From positions 124,001 through 188,000 of the forward strand of contig NZ_JANKBI010000004.1 in the NCBI RefSeq assembly GCF_024622195.1: a DNA stretch of 64,000 nucleotides, in the 5' to 3' direction. Below, piece after piece: positions 1-9,136 of this stretch (the stretch's first letter is position 1; every line of letters starts with the position of its first letter). Origin of the DNA: Murimonas intestini (lineage in GTDB: Bacteria; Bacillota; Clostridia; Lachnospirales; Lachnospiraceae). Below the pieces are notes generated by a model. It had not been told where the DNA came from, ran no database searches, and was given only the letters and a program-made list of their open reading frames with translations. The position numbers and the translations under genes are program-made.

Positions 1-16
1 AATACTTCCTCTTCAT
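1..16 (-). CDS. 5' end of an unidentified gene leaving the window
   Basis: Only the first five codons (M-K-R-K-Y) are inside the window. The call rests on a strong Shine-Dalgarno (AAGGAGGA, about 20-27 on the complementary strand) at ideal spacing from the ATG at 16. The Lys/Arg-rich start is compatible with a signal peptide. Because it follows a YesM/YesN pair on the same strand, an ABC solute-binding protein is a plausible guess, but the sequence does not show it. Confidence 0.5.
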
Positions 17-112
17 GATTTCCTCCTTGTACTTTTGACTTGTGCTTCGTTTCTTGATAAACCTATTCTATCCTTTTTCACGTTTTTCTTCCTTCATGAT
101 TTTTTGGCTTTC

Positions 113-149
113 TTTAAAAAATCATGGCATTTTTTAAAAACGCCATGAT
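113..149 (-). terminator. Intrinsic terminator after the first YesN gene
   Basis: Arms ATCATGGC (121-128) and GCCATGAT (142-149) are perfectly complementary, and the A/T-rich interior can extend the stem. Read on the minus strand the hairpin is followed by a run of T. It lies about 50 bases past the stop of the response regulator and before the next gene's ribosome binding site, so it probably ends the YczE-kinase-regulator operon. Confidence 0.75.
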
Positions 150-202
150 CTTTTATAAGCTCCAAATAAGATTTTCCCCGGAGTATTCAATTTTTTTAGA
201 TT

Positions 203-1693
203 TTATTCTAGATTTTTAGGTAATCTCTGTCTGTATTCCTGAACCGTCAGCCCTGTCTCCTTTTTAAATATCGTACTGAAATAGGAAGCATTCATTATTC
301 CCACCCGCTCTGCTATCTCATAATTTTTCAGATTTGTCCGGGCGATCAGCTCCTTCGCTTTCTCAATGCGGATCTTATTCAGATACTCTGTGATGCTCTG
401 GCCCGTCTCCTTATTAAACAGGTTCGAGAAGTAGCTTTCATTTAATGCAGCGTGTTCCGCTATCTCATGCAGGCAGATATCCCTGCCGTAGTTCTGCCGC
501 ATGAACTGTATCCCTGCTGCCACACTGGAATGGAGCAGACCGTTCCTGCTTTTATTAAATATCTGTTCCAGATACTCACCCGTTAACCTGACCAGGTCAT
601 CCAGACGCACCATTTCAGCCATATGCTCCTTCATCCTGGCAAACTCCAGATTGCTGATAGGATAATTCAGATTCCGTGCCGCGGCATTCAGTAGCAGCAG
701 GCAGTTCCTCTGCTGGTGCTCCTCATCCGGCATCAGGTCCCGCATCTTCTCTGTCAGCCCACCTAAGGCCTTAAGAGCCGTCTCCAGACTGCAGATGTCC
801 TTATATGACTCTTCTTTTTCCATATAGTCCAGTGTCCGGCCCTCATAACCGTCCTTTATGTCATCCCAGGAGAGTACTTTAGTCCTTTGTAAAAAGCTTC
901 CTGTCACAGCGGCTTTCCGGGCCTGCGCGTAACTCTCCGGCAGCTGTGCCGTCTCTGTGCACAAACTGCTGCATCCTGCCAGATAGTCTTCTCCCTTTAA
1001 CAAACTTTCTATTCTGGCACACAGGCTGTACCTGTATTCTATCTGTTTCTTTATACTGTGCTCCGCTTTTGCCGGTACAAGAAGTATATTCCACTCTTTC
1101 TCATGAAGCTCAAGCAGACTCTCCTCCAGCCAGCAGTTCTTACTGCCAAAGCTGCCTTTCCACTCCTGATCCAGATTCCTGACAGCAAACAGGCAGCCTC
1201 CCCTGCTGCCGTCCAGACTCAGATCCAGGAATCTGCCGGCCCTTTCTTCCAGTTTTCCGCCCTTTAAGAATTTAAGTATCTCCTCCTGAAGCCACCCTTC
1301 CTTTGCAAGGCCGGCCATATGCTTATTCCAGGAACTGCTGATTATTTCTCCGATGTCTTCTTTTTCTATATCCTGCTTCAGTATATAGTCACTGGCGCCC
1401 AGCTTCAGGGACTCTTTTACGAATTCAAAGTCATCGTATGCTGAAAGGGCAATGATCAAAATATCCGGATGCTTCTCTCTGAGCATAGCAGTCAGTTCAA
1501 TCCCGTTCATGACCGGCATACTCATATCTGTAACTACCACCTCCACGGGCTGTGATTCTACAAATTCCAGGGCTGCTGCTCCATGCACAGCCTCCCCTGC
1601 TATTTCAAACCCATGGCTCTCCCAGTCTACAAACTTTTTTATAGCAAAACGGAAAAACTTATCATCCTCCACAATCAATACACGTTTTTTCAT
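203..1693 (-). CDS. YesN-type response regulator with AraC DNA-binding domain
   Basis: 496 aa. The receiver domain occupies about residues 1-125, with the acidic pair D10/D11 and a phosphoacceptor D56 in VVTDMSMP. The last roughly 105 residues form an AraC double helix-turn-helix ending in ETGLTVQEYR. The middle is a poorly conserved helical linker typical of this class. The ATG at 1693 overlaps the end of the upstream kinase gene by 32 bases, so the two are translationally coupled and the kinase is the expected phosphodonor. Such regulators usually activate a neighbouring carbohydrate ABC importer. The gene that begins at base 16 is the obvious candidate target, but it is off the window. Confidence 0.93.
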   Translation of the reverse strand: MKKRVLIVEDDKFFRFAIKKFVDWESHGFEIAGEAVHGAAALEFVESQPVEVVVTDMSMPVMNGIELTAMLREKHPDILIIALSAYDDFEFVKESLKLGASDYILKQDIEKEDIGEIISSSWNKHMAGLAKEGWLQEEILKFLKGGKLEERAGRFLDLSLDGSRGGCLFAVRNLDQEWKGSFGSKNCWLEESLLELHEKEWNILLVPAKAEHSIKKQIEYRYSLCARIESLLKGEDYLAGCSSLCTETAQLPESYAQARKAAVTGSFLQRTKVLSWDDIKDGYEGRTLDYMEKEESYKDICSLETALKALGGLTEKMRDLMPDEEHQQRNCLLLLNAAARNLNYPISNLEFARMKEHMAEMVRLDDLVRLTGEYLEQIFNKSRNGLLHSSVAAGIQFMRQNYGRDICLHEIAEHAALNESYFSNLFNKETGQSITEYLNKIRIEKAKELIARTNLKNYEIAERVGIMNASYFSTIFKKETGLTVQEYRQRLPKNLE

Positions 1694-3521
1694 CTTCTCT
1701 TACCTTTCCCGGGATGATCATAGTCACTGTTGTTCCCTTCCCTGGAATGCTGTCGATCTCATAGATAAAGCCTTCCTGATAAATCATCTTCAGCCGCTGT
1801 ATGATATTTATAATCCCGATCCCATTAAAGCCTTTATACTTTTCAGTTTTATTTTCCTGCATCTTTCTGCGCAAGTCAACTAATTTTTCCTTTGGCATCC
1901 CCATGCCGTTATCCTTTATGGTGATATGAAGCCTGTCCTCCAGCACTTCCCCCTCTATACGTATCACCCCGTCGTTCCTGGAGTTATCCAGTCCGTGAAG
2001 GATACTGTTTTCAATAAAGGGCTGCAGGATAAAACCGATAATACTAAACTCCCCGGCTTCCTTTGTAACGTCATATTCTACTGTAAAAGCATCCTCATAT
2101 CTCTGCTTCTGTATATAGACATAATTTTTGATGTAATCTATCTCATCCCTGAAATATATGAACTTATTTGCATTTTTCACAGTAAACCGCAGCAGATTTA
2201 TCAGGGCGTCCGCCAGCCTGGCTATTTCCTCCTGCTCCTTCTCATAGGCCAGCCATTTCAGGGAACCCAGAGTATTGTAAAGAAAATGGGGATTGATCTG
2301 TGCCTCCATCACCTGATACTGGAGCTCCTGTTTTTCTTCCTGATCCCTTCTTGCCAGCTCATTCAGCTCATTTATTTTAAGTCCCATATGGTTAAACTGC
2401 AGGATAAGCATGCCAATCTCATCGTAAGATGCAGGAGAGAGCACCTTGGAATAATTTCCTGTCTCATACTGGCGCATTCCAGTCTCGATGATCTTCAGGT
2501 TCTTTTCTATCATCCTGTACAGGGCATATGCCGCAGCCATTCCCACGCACAGTATCACCAGCATTGTCACGATCACCTTTGGGATCACCTGATTCGCTTT
2601 TTCCATTATAACTGAATATGGTATAAAACACATAATATTCCACTGGTACTTCACTGTTCTCAGCGGAATTGCCAGATACTGCTCTTCAGCTATCCTCTTC
2701 GTGGTCGTATAAATATAGTATTTCCCCTGTTCATAAGACAGATAATACTGCAGATCCTCTTCTTTAAGCTCCAGTTCATTATTCCTGTAGATCAGTCCGT
2801 CAGAGCCTGCCACTACAATATTTTTATTCTCCACAAAGGGATTGGCGTCATCACCGCAGTCAAAAAAACTGTCAGAGACGGCAAATATTATGATCCCCTT
2901 GTCCTCTGTCTTCTGGCTGCTGTTAAGGGGAGTCATCCGCCTGATAAAATAGACCTGCCCGTTCCTCTGTGTCCATTTAACAGGGCTTGTTCCGCTCACC
3001 TCATCCCGGAACAGATCCAGCACCTCTTTTGCCTTCGCTTTTCCTATCTTCTCATCTGCCAGCACCTGATTGTATACATAAACCTCCCCGGACCCGGATT
3101 CCATAACAGCAAAATCAGAATATTTATAAAGTATATTATACATAAACATGCTGCTGTTAAATGCAGCCTCATCTAACGTATGGTTCCACTTGTTCCCTTC
3201 CTCATCTGTGCCGTCCAGAATTGCCATGATCTCTTTTTTATGGGACAGCGAATAGGAGGCATCCTGAAAATCATAGACCCTCTCATCCATTCTCGTCCCT
3301 ATCTGTTTCATGAGACTGACAGCAGAATCCTGGGCATTCAGGGTCAGAGCCTTCCTCATGCTCATATAGCTCATGCTCCCTATGGCAACGCTGCATACAA
3401 CAGCAGACAGGGCCAGATAGGCATAAAGCTTTGTCCTGATCCTGGAATCTCTTATCTTTTTCCAGATGTACAGCTTATATATGTGGAATCTGCCTTTTAT
3501 TTTCTGTTTATCCTCTTTCAT
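1662..3521 (-). CDS. YesM-type sensor histidine kinase
   Basis: 619 aa. An N-terminal membrane segment (about 31-53) and a second (about 317-339) frame a roughly 260-residue extracellular sensor, followed by a HAMP linker. The His_kinase motif QINPHFLYNTL carries the phosphorylated His. The ATPase domain shows the N box (ENSILHGL), DNGMGMP and a GIGIINI G-box. This is the LytS/YesM class of kinase, which generally responds to extracellular sugars directly or through a binding protein. The start at 3521 overlaps the stop of the YczE-like gene by 14 bases, so the three genes form one operon. The ligand cannot be deduced. Confidence 0.93.
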   Translation of the reverse strand: MKEDKQKIKGRFHIYKLYIWKKIRDSRIRTKLYAYLALSAVVCSVAIGSMSYMSMRKALTLNAQDSAVSLMKQIGTRMDERVYDFQDASYSLSHKKEIMAILDGTDEEGNKWNHTLDEAAFNSSMFMYNILYKYSDFAVMESGSGEVYVYNQVLADEKIGKAKAKEVLDLFRDEVSGTSPVKWTQRNGQVYFIRRMTPLNSSQKTEDKGIIIFAVSDSFFDCGDDANPFVENKNIVVAGSDGLIYRNNELELKEEDLQYYLSYEQGKYYIYTTTKRIAEEQYLAIPLRTVKYQWNIMCFIPYSVIMEKANQVIPKVIVTMLVILCVGMAAAYALYRMIEKNLKIIETGMRQYETGNYSKVLSPASYDEIGMLILQFNHMGLKINELNELARRDQEEKQELQYQVMEAQINPHFLYNTLGSLKWLAYEKEQEEIARLADALINLLRFTVKNANKFIYFRDEIDYIKNYVYIQKQRYEDAFTVEYDVTKEAGEFSIIGFILQPFIENSILHGLDNSRNDGVIRIEGEVLEDRLHITIKDNGMGMPKEKLVDLRRKMQENKTEKYKGFNGIGIINIIQRLKMIYQEGFIYEIDSIPGKGTTVTMIIPGKVREDEKTCIDCGG

Positions 3522-4182
3522 AATTTTTACCTTTCGCCATACCCGATGCCAAAACAGGCCGGCTTACATGAATGTTCAAAAAGTCAATAAGCGGTCCCAT
3601 AAAAAATGCCGTAATAATAGTGCCGGCCCCTACCATGGCTGCCAGCCCTGAGAGCTTACCTCCCGAAGCAAGATACAGTGCGCTGCCCAGGCATACACAG
3701 ACCAGGTCAGTAATGATACGGTTATATTTAAACTTCCCCTTCTTCCACGTATATGCAATAATAAGGGAGATGGCGTCATATGTGGAAACTCCCAGATTTG
3801 CAGTAATGTATAAAGATGAAGCAAGGCATAGAATACATATGCCGATCATAAGAAATAAAACCCTTCCCGGCAGTGAAAGCACAGGGAACAGCCCATAGAA
3901 GAATTTCCGGGAGAAGTCAATCACATATCCCTGAAAAAGCAGGGTCACAAATGTTCCGGGGCCGATGTAATGCTTATCTGCTATAAAGCTGAAGGTGAGC
4001 AGAATCAGGCTGAGCAGTACATAAAGCGTTCCAAACTTAAGCGGGACTGCAAAATCCAGGCCGCTCATAAAAGCCTGGAAAGGGTCTACGCCCAATTCCG
4101 CCCTTTTTAATATTCCTACACTGAATCCGGCAATCAGCACTCCCATCGTACTCATTACTAAACGTTTTGTTTTCTCTGTCAC
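3508..4182 (-). CDS. YczE/YitT-like integral membrane protein
   Basis: 224 aa and almost entirely hydrophobic, with five or six predicted membrane helices. It has the features of the YczE/YyaS family: a glycine-rich first helix followed by ELGVDPFQAF, and an internally repeated NLGVSTYDAIS. The two related half-motifs suggest an internal duplication. Family function is not established beyond being membrane proteins. It is the first gene of the operon with the YesM kinase and YesN regulator, an unusual partner for that pair. The start is the only ATG placed before the first helix. Confidence 0.8.
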   Translation of the reverse strand: MTEKTKRLVMSTMGVLIAGFSVGILKRAELGVDPFQAFMSGLDFAVPLKFGTLYVLLSLILLTFSFIADKHYIGPGTFVTLLFQGYVIDFSRKFFYGLFPVLSLPGRVLFLMIGICILCLASSLYITANLGVSTYDAISLIIAYTWKKGKFKYNRIITDLVCVCLGSALYLASGGKLSGLAAMVGAGTIITAFFMGPLIDFLNIHVSRPVLASGMAKGKNYERG

Positions 4183-4211
4183 TTTTCCCTCTCCCCAAAT
4201 CCTTATAATAG

Positions 4212-4241
4212 TTGATATAAAGTGTTTTTATGTATTATAAT
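4212..4241 (+). promoter_or_regulatory. Candidate promoter of the cupin-AraC gene
   Basis: TTGATA (4212-4217) and TATAAT (4236-4241) are separated by 18 bases and point toward the AraC-family gene at 4332. The -10 is perfect consensus. Confidence 0.55.
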
Positions 4242-4262
4242 GTAAGGACGCAGCAGAAAAAA

Positions 4263-4297
4263 TCATAATTACGCCATTTGTCATAATTATAACGCCA
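4263..4297. promoter_or_regulatory. Direct repeat, probable AraC-type operator
   Basis: TCATAATTACGCCA (4263-4276) is repeated as TCATAATTATAACGCCA (4281-4297), differing by a three-base insertion. The repeat spacing is about two helical turns, the usual arrangement for AraC-family half-sites. It lies between the divergent AraC gene and the YczE-kinase-regulator operon, so it could serve both. Binding is inferred. Confidence 0.5.
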
Positions 4298-4331
4298 GTT
4301 TTAAGGCTTTCCGGAAAAGGAGCACAGCAGG

Positions 4332-5228
4332 ATGATCGCAACTTCACTGAAGATGAATGAAAAAATGGAAGAACTGCTTCCCCGGGAAAATTCTTTCTTT
4401 CCCTTTACGGCATTTTACGAATCATACAGTATCTACACCGGCGGCAGCGTGCCATGGCACTGGCATCCTGATGTAGAATTCATGCTCCTTCTTCAGGGAA
4501 GTGTGAAGCTGTACACAAATAACCATACATACCTGCTGGGGCCAGGTGAGGCGGCATTCATAAATTCAAATATCCTCCACTATAAAGAAGCAATAGAAGG
4601 CCCCGTTCCTGTATCTCTTAACCAGATTTTTGATGCGGGCCTGATTTCCGGAGGGTATAAAAGTATCTTTGAGCAGAAATATGTGTCCCCAATCCTGCAG
4701 TGTAAGTCTCTGGAGGCCATGGCTTTTTATCCTGCTTTGCCCCGCCATCAGAAAATCCTGGAGCTGCTGAAGCATTCTTATGACCTGGCAGAGGAAGGGG
4801 GATTTGGCTATGAACTGGCAGTGCGGAGTGACTTGTCACTGGTATGGCGGCTGCTGTGCGAAGAAGCCGCGCCCGTCTTAAGCGAACCCAGAATCACCTC
4901 AGGACGCAGGGAAGAACGCATTAAAAAAATGCTCCTGTTTATTCAGGAGCACTTCCATGATAAGATCTCTCTTGCACAGATTGCAGAAAGCGCCAATATC
5001 AGCGAGAGAGAATGCCTGCGATGCTTCAAACAGACATTAAATACAACCCCCTTTACGTATCTGTTGGAATACCGGATACGTATGGCAGCCAGGATGCTTT
5101 CAGAGACAGACATGCCTGTCACGGAGATCGCTCTGGCCTGTGGTTTTACGGGTGTGAGCTATCTGGGCAAACATTTTAAAATGATCATGGGCTGCACACC
5201 CAGTGAATACAGAGCAGGCCCGGAATGA
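4332..5228 (+). CDS. AraC-family regulator with cupin sensor domain
   Basis: 298 aa. The N-terminal cupin (about residues 30-110) contains HWHPDVEF and a second segment with GEAAFINSNILH, which fits an AraC_binding sugar pocket. The C-terminal about 100 residues carry two helix-turn-helix motifs (KISLAQIAESANISERECL and MPVTEIALACGFTGVSYL). It is divergent from the YczE-kinase-regulator operon, and a direct repeat lies in the shared intergenic region. That arrangement suggests local regulation, although the neighbouring YesM/YesN pair could also act there. The ATG at 4332 has a GGAG upstream at slightly long spacing. M8 is a weaker alternative start. Confidence 0.9.
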   Translation: MIATSLKMNEKMEELLPRENSFFPFTAFYESYSIYTGGSVPWHWHPDVEFMLLLQGSVKLYTNNHTYLLGPGEAAFINSNILHYKEAIEGPVPVSLNQIFDAGLISGGYKSIFEQKYVSPILQCKSLEAMAFYPALPRHQKILELLKHSYDLAEEGGFGYELAVRSDLSLVWRLLCEEAAPVLSEPRITSGRREERIKKMLLFIQEHFHDKISLAQIAESANISERECLRCFKQTLNTTPFTYLLEYRIRMAARMLSETDMPVTEIALACGFTGVSYLGKHFKMIMGCTPSEYRAGPE

Positions 5229-5246
5229 ACCAGCTCCGGGCCTGCT
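5213..5246 (+). terminator. Hairpin at the AraC/GH115 convergent junction
   Basis: AGCAGGCCCGGA (5213-5224) and TCCGGGCCTGCT (5235-5246) form a perfect 12-bp stem whose loop contains the AraC stop codon. A T-rich run (5262-5267) lies 15 bases downstream. It probably protects or terminates the AraC mRNA and may also separate the convergent GH115 transcript. Confidence 0.6.
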
Positions 5247-5266
5247 GAAGTTATTACCCAAGTTTT

Positions 5267-7285
5267 TTATCTGTCCCACTTCTCCTCCATCAGCTCAAAC
5301 AGCTCCTGATCCCTCAGATGGTTTTCCATATTCAGGATCAGCATAACTCTTCTGTCTTCCTCAGAATACAGAAATTCCCTCTGCCATCCGAAATAATGCG
5401 GTCCGTCGCCCAGGCATCTGAGGAAGCTCATCAGCCCCTCCAGCACCCAGGCAGTCTGTTTTACATCTGTCAGGCATTCATTCTGATAAAATCCATGCCA
5501 TTTTCCATGTTCCCGGGACCGCATGGCGCTGTCCGCCTGCAGATAGCACTTCCTGGCTTTTCCTGCCAGATAAAACGCCTCCATATATTCTTCATCCAGA
5601 GCCGCCAGCAGGCTTTTGCAGACGAGCAGAGCCCCATGAAAGCAGCCGCAGTGTATTCTTGCCTGCAGCAGCAGCGAATCTCTGAACAGCTCCCTCTCTT
5701 CATCCAGCTCAGCCTCCGTCCTGCGGCATAGTGTCTCATATCTGCCGTAACCTTCCGCTGCTTTTTCACAATGTGCCTTATATCTTCCGATCTGTCCTCT
5801 CAGGCTGCCGCTCTCACCCAGCCAGAGCAGTTCCCGGGCACAGCTTTCTTTGTTCTTCAGATACTGGGATATGAGGATGCGCGCCGGATGATTGGCATAC
5901 TGTTCTCCCGCATGTTCATCTTCATGCTCACCATATGAGACAGCATTCCTGTGATACTCTTTAAAGCACTCTGCGATCCTCCCCGCATTCCTTTCACCAT
6001 AATACCTTTTCACATACGCCATCCTGTGTGCCTCTGTATCAATGTCTCCATTTTTCCAAAACTCAGAAATCAGGTCCAGGAAGTATACATGAGGCTTTAC
6101 ATTAGAGCAGTTGATGATCCAGAAATTATCGGCTCCATGGCGTATGGCTTCCGTCAGTTCCTTTTTGACAAATTCCGGGGAGTTTGGCAGCATAGTGATA
6201 TGATTTGCAGCCTGCAGGTCATAGAAAGACACATGGTAATAGATTCCGTGCCTGCCTCCGGTATTGGCAGACGGCAGAGAATACACTCTGGGATTGTGGT
6301 TATCCTGACGCCTTGTCACCATTTTCCCATATCCGTTATCCGCCCATATCTTAATGACATCTTCCGGCAGCTTCAGTAATCCTTCTTTATACAGTTCCAT
6401 CGTTTCCCCATACAGATTCGTACAGCAGGCTGCATCTTTATCTGCCGCCTTCACCATATCATACTGCATCCTGATCAGCCGGCTCATTAATTCCCCCCGG
6501 CTCTCTTCAGTCTGGTACTGCGGATCATTTACCCAAAAGGGACAGTCCCCCTGTCCCCTAAATCCCAGGTTCCAGATGACTTTCATCCCCTTCTGGGCCT
6601 CTATCCCCTCCTGCCACAGCTTCCTGAATTTATCAGGATACTCTGCAAAAGAGGGCTTCAGGCCGGGATAAGCTCTGGAAAACATCTGTGCCCCCAGAGG
6701 CTCTGCATGGTGATGAGTCACAAAAAGCCCCATCCTGGAAGCAAGCCCTCTGTATTTGCCGGAATTTTTATCAGTCCCTGGGATCACCATATTTCCGCCC
6801 TGCCGCATGAGCGCCTCCAGAGCCATCTCCCAGGGTTCCTCCTTTCTCCTGTTTACACTCCATGTGTGAAGGAGGACCTCGTCATTGATAAACCAGCCGC
6901 GGTATTTTATTCGGTACGGCTCTGACTGGTAATCGTAGTCCGCCTGCAGTACATATTCCTGCCTTGGGACAATCTTCTGGTCATTCCAGAACCAGTAGTC
7001 ATTGATACCCAGCACAGAACGGCTCACCTTATAAATGCCGTAAATAAATCCCAGGTCATCTCCCGCCTCGATGACAAGACTTCCATTTTCGCAGAACAGC
7101 CGGAAGCATTCACTCTGCTGCTCCAAACTAAATCGCAGAATTATTTCCGCCCCCTGCTTTTCCAAACAGGTTTTATCACAGGCCTTCCCAAGATCTCTTT
7201 CCAGATTTCTGACAGCCCACTCTACAGGCCTTGAATGTATATCTGATGTGATCTTTGTGTTAATGTTAATTACCATATCTTTCAT
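5267..7285 (-). CDS. GH115 family glycoside hydrolase, probable xylan alpha-1,2-glucuronidase
   Basis: 672 aa with no signal peptide, so it should act in the cytoplasm on imported oligosaccharides. Blocks typical of GH115 are visible: RGWFINDE (129-136), HHHAEP (191-196), GFRGQGD (241-247), YGE (292-294), WADNGYG (314-320), GRHGIYYHVSFYD (344-356) and NCSNVKP (392-398). Characterised members remove 4-O-methyl-glucuronic acid from xylan or aldouronic acids. The protein is shorter than many GH115 enzymes (800-1000 aa) and seems to lack the C-terminal accessory domain. It is the last gene of an operon, 13 bases after the MalG-type permease, which points to uptake of acidic xylo-oligosaccharides. 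Substrate is inferred from family and context. Confidence 0.82.
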   Translation of the reverse strand: MKDMVININTKITSDIHSRPVEWAVRNLERDLGKACDKTCLEKQGAEIILRFSLEQQSECFRLFCENGSLVIEAGDDLGFIYGIYKVSRSVLGINDYWFWNDQKIVPRQEYVLQADYDYQSEPYRIKYRGWFINDEVLLHTWSVNRRKEEPWEMALEALMRQGGNMVIPGTDKNSGKYRGLASRMGLFVTHHHAEPLGAQMFSRAYPGLKPSFAEYPDKFRKLWQEGIEAQKGMKVIWNLGFRGQGDCPFWVNDPQYQTEESRGELMSRLIRMQYDMVKAADKDAACCTNLYGETMELYKEGLLKLPEDVIKIWADNGYGKMVTRRQDNHNPRVYSLPSANTGGRHGIYYHVSFYDLQAANHITMLPNSPEFVKKELTEAIRHGADNFWIINCSNVKPHVYFLDLISEFWKNGDIDTEAHRMAYVKRYYGERNAGRIAECFKEYHRNAVSYGEHEDEHAGEQYANHPARILISQYLKNKESCARELLWLGESGSLRGQIGRYKAHCEKAAEGYGRYETLCRRTEAELDEERELFRDSLLLQARIHCGCFHGALLVCKSLLAALDEEYMEAFYLAGKARKCYLQADSAMRSREHGKWHGFYQNECLTDVKQTAWVLEGLMSFLRCLGDGPHYFGWQREFLYSEEDRRVMLILNMENHLRDQELFELMEEKWDR

Positions 7286-7298
7286 GGCTGTATGCTCC

Positions 7299-8150
7299 TT
7301 ATCCTTTTATACCGTCCATTGCGATTCCGTCAACAAGATACCTCTGGAATAAGATGAAAAACAGGATGACAGGAAGGAGGGATACCACCGACATTGCGAA
7401 CAGTCCCCCATAATTGTTATATGAATTGGGATCCAGATACATATTCAATGCCAGAGGAATCGTAAACTTCTCTGCGCTGCTCATAAAAATCAGAGGCTGG
7501 AAAAAGTCCTGCCAGATCCAGTAAAATGCGAAGATCGTGGATGTGATGATAGCAGGGCGTACCACCGGTACCAGTATCCTGAAGAGGATAGCGACTCTTC
7601 CGCAACCGTCGATTTCAGCCGCCTCATCCAGTTCCCGCGGAATACCCTGGAAGAACTGCACCATCAGGAAGATAAAGAATGCTCCGCCAAAAAACCATGG
7701 CAGTATAAGGGATATTCTTGTATCTATCAGGTTCAGCTTTTTAAGGATTATGTACTGGGGCACTACCATCACCTGGGCCGGAATCATCATGGTCATCATC
7801 ACGCATCCAAACCAGAAATTTCCAAATCGGAATCTGATCCTGGAAAAAGCGTAAGCCGCAAACAGCGATGTGGTAACGCATCCCACCACTCCCACTGCAG
7901 TAACTATCACCGAATTAAAGAGAAATGTGGTGAAGGGCACGCCTCCGACCCCTTCAAAACCGCTCAGATAGTTTGCCGCTGCATCCCAGACCTTGGGGAT
8001 CAGGGAATACGCATCCTGAAACATGGTCTGGTTGCTTTTAAATGAACTGGCCACCAGCCAGAGGAGCGGATAGATCATTATAAATCCAAGAAGACACGCA
8101 CCTATATGGAACCGTATTGAACGCAATCTCTGTTTTTTCTGCCTATTCAT
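7299..8150 (-). CDS. Carbohydrate ABC transporter permease, MalG type
   Basis: 283 aa with six predicted membrane helices. The EAA loop (about residue 175: ELDEAAEIDGCGRVAILFRI) is the contact site for the ATPase. The C-terminus ends in VDGIAMDGIKG, as is usual for MalG-like CUT1 permeases. It starts 3 bases after the partner MalF-type gene and is followed by GH115, forming one import-and-cleave operon. No ATPase gene is in the locus, so a shared MsmX/MsmK-like protein must energise it. Confidence 0.93.
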   Translation of the reverse strand: MNRQKKQRLRSIRFHIGACLLGFIMIYPLLWLVASSFKSNQTMFQDAYSLIPKVWDAAANYLSGFEGVGGVPFTTFLFNSVIVTAVGVVGCVTTSLFAAYAFSRIRFRFGNFWFGCVMMTMMIPAQVMVVPQYIILKKLNLIDTRISLILPWFFGGAFFIFLMVQFFQGIPRELDEAAEIDGCGRVAILFRILVPVVRPAIITSTIFAFYWIWQDFFQPLIFMSSAEKFTIPLALNMYLDPNSYNNYGGLFAMSVVSLLPVILFFILFQRYLVDGIAMDGIKG

Positions 8151-8153
8151 TCT

Positions 8154-9071
8154 TTATTCCCTCCCAGCTTCATAATGGACCCAGCTTCCCTGCGTCTTAA
8201 ACAGAACAATCGTGAATATACCCACGATGGCTACCAGGATCCACGCAAGGGCACAGCTGTAACCCATATCGAAATAATTAAACGCCCGCCTGTACAGATA
8301 CAGCACATATGACAGGGTACTGTCAAGAGGCCCTCCGTCTGTGATAATATAGCTCTCTGTAAACACTCTGAACCCATTGATGATCTGCAGGATCAGATTA
8401 AAGAATATAGTAGGAGTCAGCATTGGCAGCGTAATCTTTGTAAACATCTTCGCCGGCCTTGCGCCGTCTACCTGTGCTGATTCATACAGGGAATACGGTA
8501 TCTGCTTCAGGGCTGATAAGAAGATCAGCATAGATGATCCGAACTGCCAGACACCCATAAGTATGATCACGCCCAGAGACGTAGTCGTATTTCCCAGCAA
8601 AGAGGTAGTCTGGCTGATGCCGACTGCGTTCAGAAGGGACATGATAACACCCTGGTTTCCAAATATCTGCTTCCACACGACAGATACAGCGATGCTGCCT
8701 CCTATGATAGAGGGCACATAGTATAATGTCCTGTAAAGTCCCAGCCCTTTATGCTTTTTATTCAGAAGCATCGCCACGAAAAGCGCAAAGGCAAGACGGA
8801 GGGGAACCAGCACAAGTACATAAATAAATGTAACTTTCAGAGACTGATAAAAGCTTTTATCCTTTGTAAAAGCCCGGATATAATTGTCTATACCCACGAA
8901 GGACGGAGTATTCAGCAGGTTAAAATCTGTCAGCGAATAGTATATTGAGATGAACATGGGGATCATCCACATCAGAATAAAGCCGACAAGCCACGGCGTG
9001 AGCATCAGATATCCTGCAATATTGTCTTTCCGCTTGTATGGGGATTTCCTTAAAGCTTTAGAATTTTTCAT
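8154..9071 (-). CDS. Carbohydrate ABC transporter permease, MalF/UgpA type
   Basis: 305 aa. A basic N-terminus leads into six membrane helices. The EAA loop (YSLYESAQVDGARPAKMFTKI) lies at about residue 200, and GGPLDSTLSYVLYLY follows near the end, a hallmark of LplB/UgpA-like CUT1 permeases. It sits between the solute-binding protein gene and the MalG-type permease gene on the same strand and forms the heterodimeric channel with the latter. Confidence 0.93.
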   Translation of the reverse strand: MKNSKALRKSPYKRKDNIAGYLMLTPWLVGFILMWMIPMFISIYYSLTDFNLLNTPSFVGIDNYIRAFTKDKSFYQSLKVTFIYVLVLVPLRLAFALFVAMLLNKKHKGLGLYRTLYYVPSIIGGSIAVSVVWKQIFGNQGVIMSLLNAVGISQTTSLLGNTTTSLGVIILMGVWQFGSSMLIFLSALKQIPYSLYESAQVDGARPAKMFTKITLPMLTPTIFFNLILQIINGFRVFTESYIITDGGPLDSTLSYVLYLYRRAFNYFDMGYSCALAWILVAIVGIFTIVLFKTQGSWVHYEAGRE

Positions 9072-9136
9072 TTTTTCACCCTTTTCCTAAAAGAGAAGGA
9101 GACATCCATTAAACGTCTCCCCTCTTGTTCTCTACT

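Noticed and set aside
1926..2615. Long open frame on the plus strand opposite the first YesM kinase
   Set aside because: It is antisense to a well-supported gene, has no recognisable domain or good ribosome binding site and is explained by codon bias of the real gene.
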